A stretch of DNA of 28,485 bases, from the IMG/VR virus record IMGVR_UViG_3300034104_006281, positions 1 to 28,485 of that record, one strand, 5' to 3'. The notes below the pieces were generated by a model. It ran no database searches. It was not told where the DNA came from and worked only from the letters and a program-made list of their open reading frames with translations. This DNA comes from a virus. Below, one piece after another: positions 20,817 to 28,467 of this stretch; position 1 is the stretch's first letter, and the number at the start of each line of letters is the position of its first letter. The position numbers were made by a program, and so were the translations under genes.

Positions 20817-21996
20817 TATCTGTATCAGTTAAGTCTTCTAATTCTTCGGTTTCCATGTTATCAATTCCATCCTGAGTTTCTGGAAACTTAAAGGTTGGCT
20901 TGATTACTTTTTCGTCTAATTCAGTCAGAACCTCATTAGTAAAAAGTCGTGCTGAGAAAAATTCCTTGACTGGAACAGCATCACCATTATGTCTAACGAT
21001 ATAGGTTTTACCTAATTTTTTAGGTAAGAAGTAAAAGGTCTCTCCGTTAACTTCAAATTTAGAGCATAGTTCAGATTCATCAGGTTTAAGTTTAGAGAAT
21101 TCTTTTTCTGTCAACTTATTACCTCGACCGACTCCGCAATTTTCCCAGCTAACGTACTGTTCTAATCCAACGAACTGATTCATACCTTTATGGAAAGAGA
21201 TATGGAACTCAATATCGATTGGTCTTGCCAAACGGTTCTTTTTGGTTTTGGAACGAACGATGATCCCAGTAGTGGTTTTAGCCTCGTCTCTTAAGGTTCC
21301 TTTACTCAACATTAGAATGATTGACGCAGAGAATTCTGGACCTCCACCACCTGACATACCCTTTGGAGTGTATTGATCCATTGAAGCATAGGTGTGATTC
21401 GTAAAGATGAATGGAACTTTGTAATTTGAAAGATCTAAGGTTAATGATTTGAAAAGAGATCTCATCTCTTTTGCACGAAGACCCATATCTGCAGCGTTTT
21501 TACCTGCATCCATGTCACGTTGACTTTTATCAGTGTCAAGCATTCCTACTGAATCTACGAATAGTGCAAGCTTAAGTCCTGGATTTTCCTTAATTGTTTC
21601 AATTAAGTCATGTACGAAGAATTTAACTTCGCTAATAAGACCCATTCGCAAATATTTTAATTTGGTTAGATCTACTCCAAATTTAACATAATCACTAGAG
21701 TCAATTGCACCTTCTGTGTCAATGTAAATTACCATGTAATCTTTTTTCTGTAACTCACGAACTGCATTCAAGCATAGGAACGTTTTACCTGCTCCAGAAT
21801 CTCCGGCAATACCGATGCTTCTGGTGTTAGGATAACCTCCGAATACTGAGCCTGACATTTGAGCGTTTAATAAGTAGTTTCCAGTTGGAATATACTCTTC
21901 GATGTCTGAGAATCCGCGGATCTCAATTTTAGATTTGACTTTCTTTTCGAGCAAGTCGTTAAACTTGGCGAATGCGTCCATTGTTGATTTTGCCAT
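20806..21996 (-). CDS. uvsX: UvsX RecA-like recombinase
   Basis: A 396-aa RecA-family strand-exchange protein (T4 UvsX is 391 aa). Walker A is GDSGAGKT (65-72), followed by LCLNAVRELQKKDYMVIYID and TEGAID with the conserved Glu; Walker B is LALFVDSVGML (about 145); PFIFTNHTYASMDQY and GMSGGGGPEFSASIILMLSK correspond to the L1/L2 DNA-binding region. The Glu/Asp-rich C-terminus (METEELEDLTDTDNDL) is typical of UvsX, where it contacts UvsY and helicase partners. A hairpin-forming sequence sits in the 51-base leader (22017-22038). Confidence 0.94.
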   Translation of the reverse strand: MAKSTMDAFAKFNDLLEKKVKSKIEIRGFSDIEEYIPTGNYLLNAQMSGSVFGGYPNTRSIGIAGDSGAGKTFLCLNAVRELQKKDYMVIYIDTEGAIDSSDYVKFGVDLTKLKYLRMGLISEVKFFVHDLIETIKENPGLKLALFVDSVGMLDTDKSQRDMDAGKNAADMGLRAKEMRSLFKSLTLDLSNYKVPFIFTNHTYASMDQYTPKGMSGGGGPEFSASIILMLSKGTLRDEAKTTTGIIVRSKTKKNRLARPIDIEFHISFHKGMNQFVGLEQYVSWENCGVGRGNKLTEKEFSKLKPDESELCSKFEVNGETFYFLPKKLGKTYIVRHNGDAVPVKEFFSARLFTNEVLTELDEKVIKPTFKFPETQDGIDNMETEELEDLTDTDNDL

Positions 21997-22016
21997 GTGT
22001 ATAAAAATTAATCTTT

Positions 22017-22038
22017 AGTATCTTTTACAAAGGATACT
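22017..22038 (-). promoter_or_regulatory. Hairpin-forming inverted repeat in the uvsX leader
   Basis: AGTATC (22017-22022) and GATACT (22033-22038) are perfect inverted copies around a 10-base spacer that can extend the stem by two to three pairs. It lies 21-42 bases before the uvsX ATG, after the upstream stop. It may be a protein-binding site or an mRNA hairpin; no T run follows, so it is not a typical terminator. Confidence 0.4.
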
Positions 22039-22047
22039 GAATTGGGT

Positions 22048-22611
22048 TTAGTTGAAGTATGAAACTAATAAAAATGACCCGGCTAAGATAGTTGAGTCTG
22101 GAAAGTCTCCATTTACCACTTGGTGAAAGCCTACCTTTTTAATGGATGAGCTGTCCTTTGTGAAATGATCCTTTGACAAATTTCTTGTGAATTCAAGAAC
22201 TGATTTACTGGTAATATCGATTCCATAGCAGTGCATTTTGTATGACATTGGAGCACTCATTTGAATGTCACCTAAATAGTAAATGCTATTTTCGGTAAGT
22301 CCCAATTCGTCAATATTCAAACCGGCTTCTTCAATTAGAGCACGGCATACACTATCGTAAGGAGTTTTATCAAGATCCGGATTGACTGTATCAATGATTA
22401 AGGATTCAGTTTGAGAATCAGATACTGGATTGAGGTAATCTAGTACGTAAACTGACTTGATTGAGTTCTCGGAAGACTTTTCAAATGGAATCAAGCAAAT
22501 GTACTCAAGATCATCAGCTAAATATTGATTTGAATGTTGGTCCTTAGTTAAGGTTAACACGTTAAATCTACCGAGCTTACTAGTTTCTTTTGAGATTACA
22601 GGCTTATTCAT
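22048..22611 (-). CDS. Nudix-like protein with degenerate Nudix box
   Basis: About 187 aa. CRALIEEAGLNIDELGL (near 98-114) resembles the RExxEExG part of the Nudix box, followed by IYYLGDIQMSAPMSYKMHCY, which fits the next strands of a Nudix fold. The Gly and the Glu of the upstream half (Gx5Ex7) and the E of RE are missing, so hydrolysis of nucleoside diphosphates is doubtful. I chose ATG 22611, whose ATGAATAA overlaps the upstream stop by 8 bases, over a GTG at 22638 that would add 9 residues and 35 bases of overlap. The gene lies just before uvsX. It could be an inactive or altered Nudix regulator. Confidence 0.5.
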   Translation of the reverse strand: MNKPVISKETSKLGRFNVLTLTKDQHSNQYLADDLEYICLIPFEKSSENSIKSVYVLDYLNPVSDSQTESLIIDTVNPDLDKTPYDSVCRALIEEAGLNIDELGLTENSIYYLGDIQMSAPMSYKMHCYGIDITSKSVLEFTRNLSKDHFTKDSSSIKKVGFHQVVNGDFPDSTILAGSFLLVSYFN

Positions 22612-23299
22612 TAGTAGTTGTCTTCTTTTTAGTGTCACCAGCTAATGCCTTTTTCATGGTTTTCTTGATAGCATCAACTGTTACGTTATTATTTATATAG
22701 TTTGATAGTTTTGTCAAAAACTCTTCCTTGTTCTTTGAATTCTGGTACATCATCTTTAGTAGAGTTTTGCTAGGTAACTTAACTCTAACTGCCAAATTTA
22801 AGTCAGTGTCCTCAAGTGAAAACATTCCGAATAGATCGCCTGGATCGACGCCTACCTGGATTTTTGCTGGTTCTGGTGCAAGTTGAGCAGGCTGTCCACC
22901 AATAATAGGCTGAGCCGTTACTGTTTGTGACTTGATCTCATCTACAAATTCAGTAGGAATATCGGCTGACACCTTGACCTCTTCTGACAGAGACGGAATG
23001 TAATTGATTGATTGAATTTCAGCAAACGACAATGGGTCCTGTCCATCAGTTATCATCATTAAGTTAGATGAAACCAGGTCAGTATCAATCTGAGAGCCAT
23101 CTGACAACATTGCAAGTAATCTGCCATTTCGACCAGGAACAACGTCTCTAACCTCGACTATTTTACCCATTTTATTTGGGTCATTTGTTTTTATCCACTG
23201 AAATTTATTAGCTTGAAAACTTGATTTTACAGCTATCAGCGTTTCTATATCGTATCCGTTCATAATTTTATGTAGTATTTTTTTAAACTTATTTAGCAT
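22604..23299 (-). CDS. Unknown protein following the polymerase half-gene
   Basis: A 231-aa protein starting MLNKFKKILHKIMNGYDIET. KMGKIVEVRDVVPGRNGRLL (43-62) followed by AMLSDGSQIDTDLVSSN looks like a small SH3-like barrel. A Pro/Ala/Gln-rich linker (about 128-150) leads to a basic helical C-terminus (TLLKMMYQNSKNKEEFLTKL and a Lys-rich end). No catalytic motif is visible. ATG 23299 lies 11 bases inside the polymerase gene; an alternative ATG at 23263 would shorten it by 12 residues. It contains no polymerase motif, so it is not the missing half of gp43. A DNA- or protein-binding accessory role is the best guess. Confidence 0.6.
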   Translation of the reverse strand: MLNKFKKILHKIMNGYDIETLIAVKSSFQANKFQWIKTNDPNKMGKIVEVRDVVPGRNGRLLAMLSDGSQIDTDLVSSNLMMITDGQDPLSFAEIQSINYIPSLSEEVKVSADIPTEFVDEIKSQTVTAQPIIGGQPAQLAPEPAKIQVGVDPGDLFGMFSLEDTDLNLAVRVKLPSKTLLKMMYQNSKNKEEFLTKLSNYINNNVTVDAIKKTMKKALAGDTKKKTTTNE

Positions 23300-24662
23300 C
23301 TAGTTGCTCTTCTAATTTTTTCATTTCATTCTTAGTGTCCACACGACCGTTATATAAACGAGTTAATATAGTGCGGGCTGCTGAATCAAACTTTTTAGTA
23401 AATAGAGTATTGTTTTTCGTTAGTACTTGACCTTCAGTTGGTTCTTGATCAGGTTTATTTTTTCCTAAATACGCGTCTGGCGAAATGTTAAACTGAATTT
23501 GAATGTTTGGATACATTGATGCAAAGTCAAAACATGATACGTACTTATAATATCCAGGTTCAGGTTTTGCAACGTATGCACCATCGTAAGTTGCATCTTC
23601 TTCAAGATCTCTTCGATCGTTTGCCATGTATAAACCACGCTCTAAGAATTCTCTACACATTAGAGTTTCAGTAATGAATACGGCTGAGAATACTTTAGAA
23701 ACATCGACTCTTGCAAATTTAGAGATCGCAAAGGCTACATCAAGTAGACCAAGCTTGTCTTCTATTAACTTAATAAGAATTGTATCAATGATGTTGTACT
23801 TAATGAAGTTCTCAACGTCTTGCTGAGCTTCTAGCATTGTTGCATATTCACTGTGTAATTTAGTGGTTCCAAGCACAAGGTTTGCAATGTAGTCTAACTT
23901 GTAATTTTCAACAACCTTATACGGCTTGGTGTTCATGAAAACTTCCATGTAATCCAGAAGTCCCATGTGAACTGGCATTTTGGCTTTACCGATCAAAGTT
24001 TTAGATGACATTTTGGCCATTGGCTCAATTCCTAAATTCTTACAACGATTGATTAAGTACAACCAGTCAAATCCGATTACGTTCCAACCGGTTAAGAATG
24101 GAATTTTAGGAAGCACTTTGTGAAAAAAGGTTGTCATCATCTCTTCCTCTGTCTCAAAAAACAGATACTTGAGAGTAAAGTCTTGGCCGTGAGCCTTAAA
24201 GTAATCATTAACTTCATCTTGCATTTGAGAAATTACCGGATTCTCTAAGTTCTTCATGGTTGACATTACAAAACAAATATTATCCTCATTCACAAACGTT
24301 ATTAAATTAACTGGCATCGCTGCTTTATTTGGATCTGGAAAGTCGGTTGATAATAACTGGATCTCAATATCCAGATAGTACTTTTTTGGGCTATCGTCTG
24401 AATAAATTGAATCTAATTCGGTTTGATCTAACCTAGTTTGGGTCAATTCTTCAAGTCTAAACCGGCTCAACCATTTACCTTGAACCTTTTTTAGAAACTT
24501 TCCATCCCAGTTACGATTCTCAGTAGGAGTTGGAGTTAGGTTCCAGTTATACAGGTCGTGTGGCAAAATCGGTTTCTTCATGAATCCAATTGTTCCATCA
24601 GGTTTATAATACGAAATGACTAGCGTTGAGTCTTCCGTGTGAAATTCAGTACTTACAATCAT
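23289..24662 (-). CDS. DNA polymerase (family B, gp43-like), N-terminal part of a split enzyme
   Basis: A 457-aa protein corresponding to the first half of T4 gp43 (898 aa). The 3'-5' exonuclease motifs are intact: ExoI YYLDIE (95-100), ExoII TGWNVIGFDWLYL (191-203) and ExoIII KYNIIDTI (288-295). Polymerase motif A, CFDFASMYPNIQIQFNISPD (377-396), is present. The protein then ends cleanly after ARTILTRLYNGRVDTKNEMK and KLEEQLDAK, within what would be the fingers region. Motif B (KxxxNSxYG) and motif C (DTD) are absent, and downstream genes in all frames lack them, so a second gene must supply the C-terminal half. Some Aeromonas T4-like phages also have split gp43. No disrupted reading frame is seen. 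Confidence 0.9.
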   Translation of the reverse strand: MIVSTEFHTEDSTLVISYYKPDGTIGFMKKPILPHDLYNWNLTPTPTENRNWDGKFLKKVQGKWLSRFRLEELTQTRLDQTELDSIYSDDSPKKYYLDIEIQLLSTDFPDPNKAAMPVNLITFVNEDNICFVMSTMKNLENPVISQMQDEVNDYFKAHGQDFTLKYLFFETEEEMMTTFFHKVLPKIPFLTGWNVIGFDWLYLINRCKNLGIEPMAKMSSKTLIGKAKMPVHMGLLDYMEVFMNTKPYKVVENYKLDYIANLVLGTTKLHSEYATMLEAQQDVENFIKYNIIDTILIKLIEDKLGLLDVAFAISKFARVDVSKVFSAVFITETLMCREFLERGLYMANDRRDLEEDATYDGAYVAKPEPGYYKYVSCFDFASMYPNIQIQFNISPDAYLGKNKPDQEPTEGQVLTKNNTLFTKKFDSAARTILTRLYNGRVDTKNEMKKLEEQLDAK

Positions 24663-24680
24663 GTTTTACTATTTTACCAA

Positions 24681-25160
24681 TTAATAACCATTCTGTTGAC
24701 GTGCTCGGTTCTCTTCGTTTTTAGACATGTACATGTTGTACATCTCCTGAGGAGTCATTCCGATCGAAATTGCGTAATTCATAAAGAAGTGTAGCATGTC
24801 AATCACCTCGAATTTGCACTCAAGTTGATCTTCTTGTGATAAATCTGAGAATTTCTTATCCGAGTAGCCCTCGTGTGCCTTTTTCCATCTTTTCCAGATG
24901 GCATTACCGTCTCCGTCCTTGATTCCGCCTAGTGCATCGGTTGCTTCGTGAATCTCATCAATCATTGCATGATTGTTCATGTGCCAAAATGTCATTAGGT
25001 CACGTAAAGTCATGTTTTTAAAGTCATAGCCGTAAACATTTTTTTGAGTATCGGCTTGTAAGTTCATGATGTCACCTAACGTGTCCGAGTTAGGTTGGGT
25101 ACGATCTGACCAAAGGTCATTAATTTCTAATTTTGCGCAGGAATTGTCTGTATTTGCCAT
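24681..25160 (-). CDS. dCTPase/dUTPase, T4 gp56-like (all-alpha NTP pyrophosphatase)
   Basis: A 159-aa protein. MIDEIHEATDALGG (66-79) gives the first acidic metal cluster, AIWKRWKKAHEGYSDKKFSD (87-106) the linker, DQLECKFEVIDMLHFFMNYA (111-130) the second acidic cluster ExxxD, and SKNEENRARQQNGY (146-159) the basic C-terminal nucleotide loop. These align by memory with T4 gp56 (AVWKKWKARY, DQLEIKFELVDIFHF, LKNKKNFERQDNGY). Gp56 hydrolyses dCTP and dUTP so that unmodified cytosine does not enter phage DNA. Together with the gp42-like and dCMP deaminase genes it forms the core T4 hydroxymethylcytosine pathway. A dUTPase-only activity is the alternative. Confidence 0.85.
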   Translation of the reverse strand: MANTDNSCAKLEINDLWSDRTQPNSDTLGDIMNLQADTQKNVYGYDFKNMTLRDLMTFWHMNNHAMIDEIHEATDALGGIKDGDGNAIWKRWKKAHEGYSDKKFSDLSQEDQLECKFEVIDMLHFFMNYAISIGMTPQEMYNMYMSKNEENRARQQNGY

Positions 25161-25230
25161 ATTTAGTTAGTTTTACAAGATCTTTTACCCCAAAAGTGAA
25201 AAAAGTTTAAGTTTATTATGCGGGTTGCTG

Positions 25231-25238
25231 ATAAATAA
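25231..25238 (+). promoter_or_regulatory. Late-like box ATAAATAA, distal site of the sheath leader
   Basis: ATAAATAA follows CTG in the divergent gap before the tail sheath, 87 bases before the ATG. A second box lies 60 bases downstream, with an inverted repeat between the two. Confidence 0.4.
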
Positions 25239-25255
25239 CTATAGAAGCGACTAGC

Positions 25256-25280
25256 CCAAATTCAAAAAGTACGAATTTGG
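25256..25280 (+). other. Inverted repeat in the tail sheath leader
   Basis: CCAAATTC (25256-25263) is repeated inverted as GAATTTGG (25273-25280) around a 9-base spacer. No T run follows on either strand, so it is not a terminator. It lies between two late-like boxes and may be an operator or leader hairpin. Function unknown. Confidence 0.4.
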
Positions 25281-25290
25281 ACTTAATGCG

Positions 25291-25302
25291 ATAAATAAAT
25301 AA
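25291..25302 (+). promoter_or_regulatory. Late-like box ATAAATAAATAA before the tail sheath
   Basis: Two overlapping copies of ATAAATAA end 23 bases before the tail sheath ATG, at a spacing similar to the boxes before the protease and tail tube genes. It is the likeliest late start site for the sheath. Confidence 0.55.
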
Positions 25303-25325
25303 CTTCAAAATAATACGCAAAAGCG

Positions 25326-28300
25326 ATGGCAGAAAAATTAAATCTGAACCGATTCAAGTCAAGCGGTGTCTACACGGTCGAAATCGACGAGAGCACTAGT
25401 CTCAGCTTACCTTTATCGACAGGAAGACTCGTAATAGGAACCAGCAAAAAGGGACCTATAAACTCAGTAGTACTAATTAATGACTTACGTGCATTAACCG
25501 CAGTATACGGAGAAAATGATTCTAAACTAGAAAAGAATGGAAGTTTCTTTCATAGAACGATAGAAATAGCATTGAGACAAGGCCCAGTTTACGCTTTGAA
25601 CCTTCTACCGGTTGCAGATACAGACGTTGCATACTTTACAACATTCAATACTGAATCAGCATCAAACAATTCAACTTGGGCGGCTAATCTCTATCAAGAT
25701 AGCCTTTCACGATTCTACAATACTCAGAAACTATGGTTTGCTGATGTTGATGCAGTCAACAAGTACAAAAACATTCAGTTAGGAGACTCCTTCCCAGCAA
25801 CTGGAACAGCAGACAGAGATGCTAACAAACTTTTAAGTTTAGTTAATCTTTCTAAGAAAGCGGTTACTGCATGGGTTAGAGTAGCTGATACTACTGGATA
25901 CGATATTAAAGTTAAGGAATACTACAATCTCCTAGGAGATAAGGTAGAAATTCCGGAATTCTTACACCCAGACGATTACGTGTCAGACTATTTCGTTGAG
26001 ATTGTAGTGGTTGAAGGAGATTGGACAGATTACGTTAGACTTTCAAAGGATCCTATCTATGGACAGTTCTTTAATCCATCAGGTATTGAACTTGCAAAGA
26101 TGAATGATTTTCTTTCATTGAGAGAAATATCAGTAGTAAATCGTACAATCGGAGCAATGATTCCCGAATTTAGAGATTTAACTGGAGCGACTGCTTCAAT
26201 TGACTCTCTATTCAATAGAAAATTCAGCCAGTCTGGAGTATTTTGTGCAATTGACTACAAGAAAGTTGACATGATCGACTTAACTAATGCTACCTTCGAT
26301 AGCGGTAGTTCAACTGAACCTAGTGCAGAACAAAGAATTGATCTAGTAGGTTATGGATTTGATGAACTTAACACAACTGATGTTACTAAGCAACTTTACA
26401 CAGTGGATAACGGAATCAGCACAGTTGATCCAGTTGCACTAATTGATGTATTGAGCTATAGAAAATCAGCTGGATACGAATATTATTTTGCATTAGACAG
26501 CGTTGATTATAATTCAACGTATGCTGCTGGCGAAACGTACACGATTCAAAAACTTTCAGGTCCTTCTAATTTACCAACAGGAGACAAGTACATTGTTGCA
26601 ACTATTGGAAGTAAACTTTACACTGCATGGGCAAACGGCTTCATTAAAACTGGAGATACTTTGCACTACTTAGCAGGTCCTTCTGATACACCAACTACTC
26701 TTTACTTATCAACTGATGGCTTAGTTAAAACACAAAGCACTGGTCAAATTAAGTACATTGAATTCTATGCTTACCAAGATGCAGCATTTCAAAACCAAGT
26801 TGACGTTGAGTATATAACTGACGGTGTTGTTAGTCCATCACCAGCTTACTTAAATATCAAATCAACTAACGTTACTCAATTTAAAGCAGATTTCGATTTG
26901 ACTGATTCTAACTACTTCATTACTACTGGAGCTAATAACTATAAGTTCTTTTCTCCAAATCAAGTGGTATTTACTCTGAATCCTTCACTTTACGGAAACG
27001 TTGCTAAGAAAGAATCAGTAAGTGCCGGATACACATACGATTCAACTAAGAGAAATCTCGTAGATTCATTCTTTAAGGTTGGCCAATTGATTAAAGCCGG
27101 CCTTGTGAAAGATGCAAACGGTGACCAAGTTATTCGTAATCGTGCATTAAAAATTAGATCAGTTTACAGTCAATTGGTTACAGTAAACCACGGTCCTTCT
27201 AGCTTACCTGCTAAAACTCTAAAATACACAATAACTGTTGATACCGCAGCTGATTCAAATATTACAGGAATCGATATCGCGCCAGCAGTATTAGGCGGAA
27301 ATGCAGGTCTTAGCGTTTATAAAGGAATTAAAAACTACGTAACTGATCTTAGAGGATTCTATGTACCAGCAATGCAAGTTGATGAAAGCGGATTGTATCC
27401 TAATGGAACAGCTGACCGTCAAAATACTATCTTGGACTACATGTTCAATGATACTAATATTGCTTCTACATTAGCTGATAACGAAACTCTAGAGTATCGT
27501 TACATTATTGATTCTTATGAAGGTCAAATTTGGAGCGCTTCTAAACAGCAACTTGCTCAACTTGCAGCAAATCACGGAAAAGCACTAGCTATCCTAAATG
27601 CTCCATCTTTTGCACAATACGAAAGATCAATTGATCCAAGCTTTATTGATGCTAATACTAATTTAGTATCGGCTGAATTCATTTCAACTGGTGGTAACTT
27701 ATCGACTAATCCATCTTATACATTTGGATTTGCAACTGGAGAGAAAAATGGTATTTCAATCGCATCTTACACTGCGTATTTCATGCCTAACTTAGTAATC
27801 TTTGAAGGTGGTAGAAATAAATCAATTCCACCAGCAGCATACGTTGCGAATACTTACATGAAAAAGTACTCTAGTGGAAATACTTTCTCAATCGTAGCAG
27901 GAAAAAGAGGTATAATCACTGAGCCTGAAATTACGGGAGTTGAATACGACTTAACTAATGGCGATAGAGACTTCTTGGAACCAGCAGGTTTCAACTTGAT
28001 CGTTAGACGTAGAGGTTTCGGTGTTATGATTTTCTCAAACAACACTGGATTCCAAAGAGTTAGATCAGCGTTGAATAACATTCACGTAAGAGAAGCTCTA
28101 GTAACTATCGAAAGAGATATTGAAAGAATCTTATTGAACTTCCTATTTGACTTCAATGATACTACTACTAGATTAAGAGTTAAAACTCTGGTTAAGAACT
28201 ACTTAACGGCAGTTCAAGACGCTAGAGGTATCTCAACATTCGACGTAATATTCGATGATTCAAATAACGGAACTGAAGTTCTTGAAAATAATGCAGGTAT

Positions 28301-28418
28301 CATCGATGTTATTGTTGACTTCCCAAGAGGTATTCACAAGTTCATCAACCGTATTACAATCACAAGAGCCGGCGGTCAACTTGCTTCAAACTCTACTGGA
28401 TTTACTCCATCATTCTAA
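25326..28418 (+). CDS. Tail sheath protein, T4 gp18-like, enlarged
   Basis: A 1030-aa protein (T4 gp18 is 659 aa). The N-terminus FKSSGVYTVEIDESTSLSLP followed by GRLVIGTSKKGPINSVVLIN is typical of T4-like sheaths. The C-terminal domain is clearly conserved: ERDIERILLNFLFDFNDTTT, GISTFDVIFDDSNN, and IDVIVDFPRGIHKFINRITI. The central part (about 90-750) is much longer than in T4 and includes beta-rich stretches such as GETYTIQKLSGPSNLPTGDK and QIKYIEFYAYQDAAFQNQVD, probably extra protrusion domains on the sheath surface. Sheath subunits contract around the tube at infection. It lies divergent from the dCTPase gene and is followed by a terminator. Confidence 0.93.
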   Translation: MAEKLNLNRFKSSGVYTVEIDESTSLSLPLSTGRLVIGTSKKGPINSVVLINDLRALTAVYGENDSKLEKNGSFFHRTIEIALRQGPVYALNLLPVADTDVAYFTTFNTESASNNSTWAANLYQDSLSRFYNTQKLWFADVDAVNKYKNIQLGDSFPATGTADRDANKLLSLVNLSKKAVTAWVRVADTTGYDIKVKEYYNLLGDKVEIPEFLHPDDYVSDYFVEIVVVEGDWTDYVRLSKDPIYGQFFNPSGIELAKMNDFLSLREISVVNRTIGAMIPEFRDLTGATASIDSLFNRKFSQSGVFCAIDYKKVDMIDLTNATFDSGSSTEPSAEQRIDLVGYGFDELNTTDVTKQLYTVDNGISTVDPVALIDVLSYRKSAGYEYYFALDSVDYNSTYAAGETYTIQKLSGPSNLPTGDKYIVATIGSKLYTAWANGFIKTGDTLHYLAGPSDTPTTLYLSTDGLVKTQSTGQIKYIEFYAYQDAAFQNQVDVEYITDGVVSPSPAYLNIKSTNVTQFKADFDLTDSNYFITTGANNYKFFSPNQVVFTLNPSLYGNVAKKESVSAGYTYDSTKRNLVDSFFKVGQLIKAGLVKDANGDQVIRNRALKIRSVYSQLVTVNHGPSSLPAKTLKYTITVDTAADSNITGIDIAPAVLGGNAGLSVYKGIKNYVTDLRGFYVPAMQVDESGLYPNGTADRQNTILDYMFNDTNIASTLADNETLEYRYIIDSYEGQIWSASKQQLAQLAANHGKALAILNAPSFAQYERSIDPSFIDANTNLVSAEFISTGGNLSTNPSYTFGFATGEKNGISIASYTAYFMPNLVIFEGGRNKSIPPAAYVANTYMKKYSSGNTFSIVAGKRGIITEPEITGVEYDLTNGDRDFLEPAGFNLIVRRRGFGVMIFSNNTGFQRVRSALNNIHVREALVTIERDIERILLNFLFDFNDTTTRLRVKTLVKNYLTAVQDARGISTFDVIFDDSNNGTEVLENNAGIIDVIVDFPRGIHKFINRITITRAGGQLASNSTGFTPSF

Positions 28419-28438
28419 AAGGCAAACGCTAATTAATA

Positions 28439-28467
28439 AAAAAAGGACTCCAATGGAGTCCTTTTTT
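28439..28467 (+). terminator. Rho-independent terminator after tail sheath gene
   Basis: GGACTCC (28445-28451) pairs with GGAGTCC (28455-28461) around AAT, extended by an A run pairing with six T. It lies about 20 bases after the sheath stop. Its CTCC-NNN-GGAG core and 3-base loop are the same design as the terminator after the capsid gene. Confidence 0.92.

Noticed and set aside
22689-22697. A perfect TATAAATAA on the minus strand inside the 231-aa gene, 78 bases ahead of the Nudix-like start
   Set aside because: It encodes Tyr-Ile-Asn-Asn codons in an AT-rich gene and stands alone in the replication operon, so chance is the simplest explanation. It was not listed as a promoter.
23289-24662. 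Reading the short polymerase gene as a frameshifted or decaying full gene
   Set aside because: No polymerase motifs B or C occur in any frame downstream, the stop overlaps the next start neatly, and all exonuclease residues are intact.
25256-25280. The CCAAATTC/GAATTTGG inverted repeat as a terminator
   Set aside because: There is no T run on either strand and the stem is AT-rich and short.
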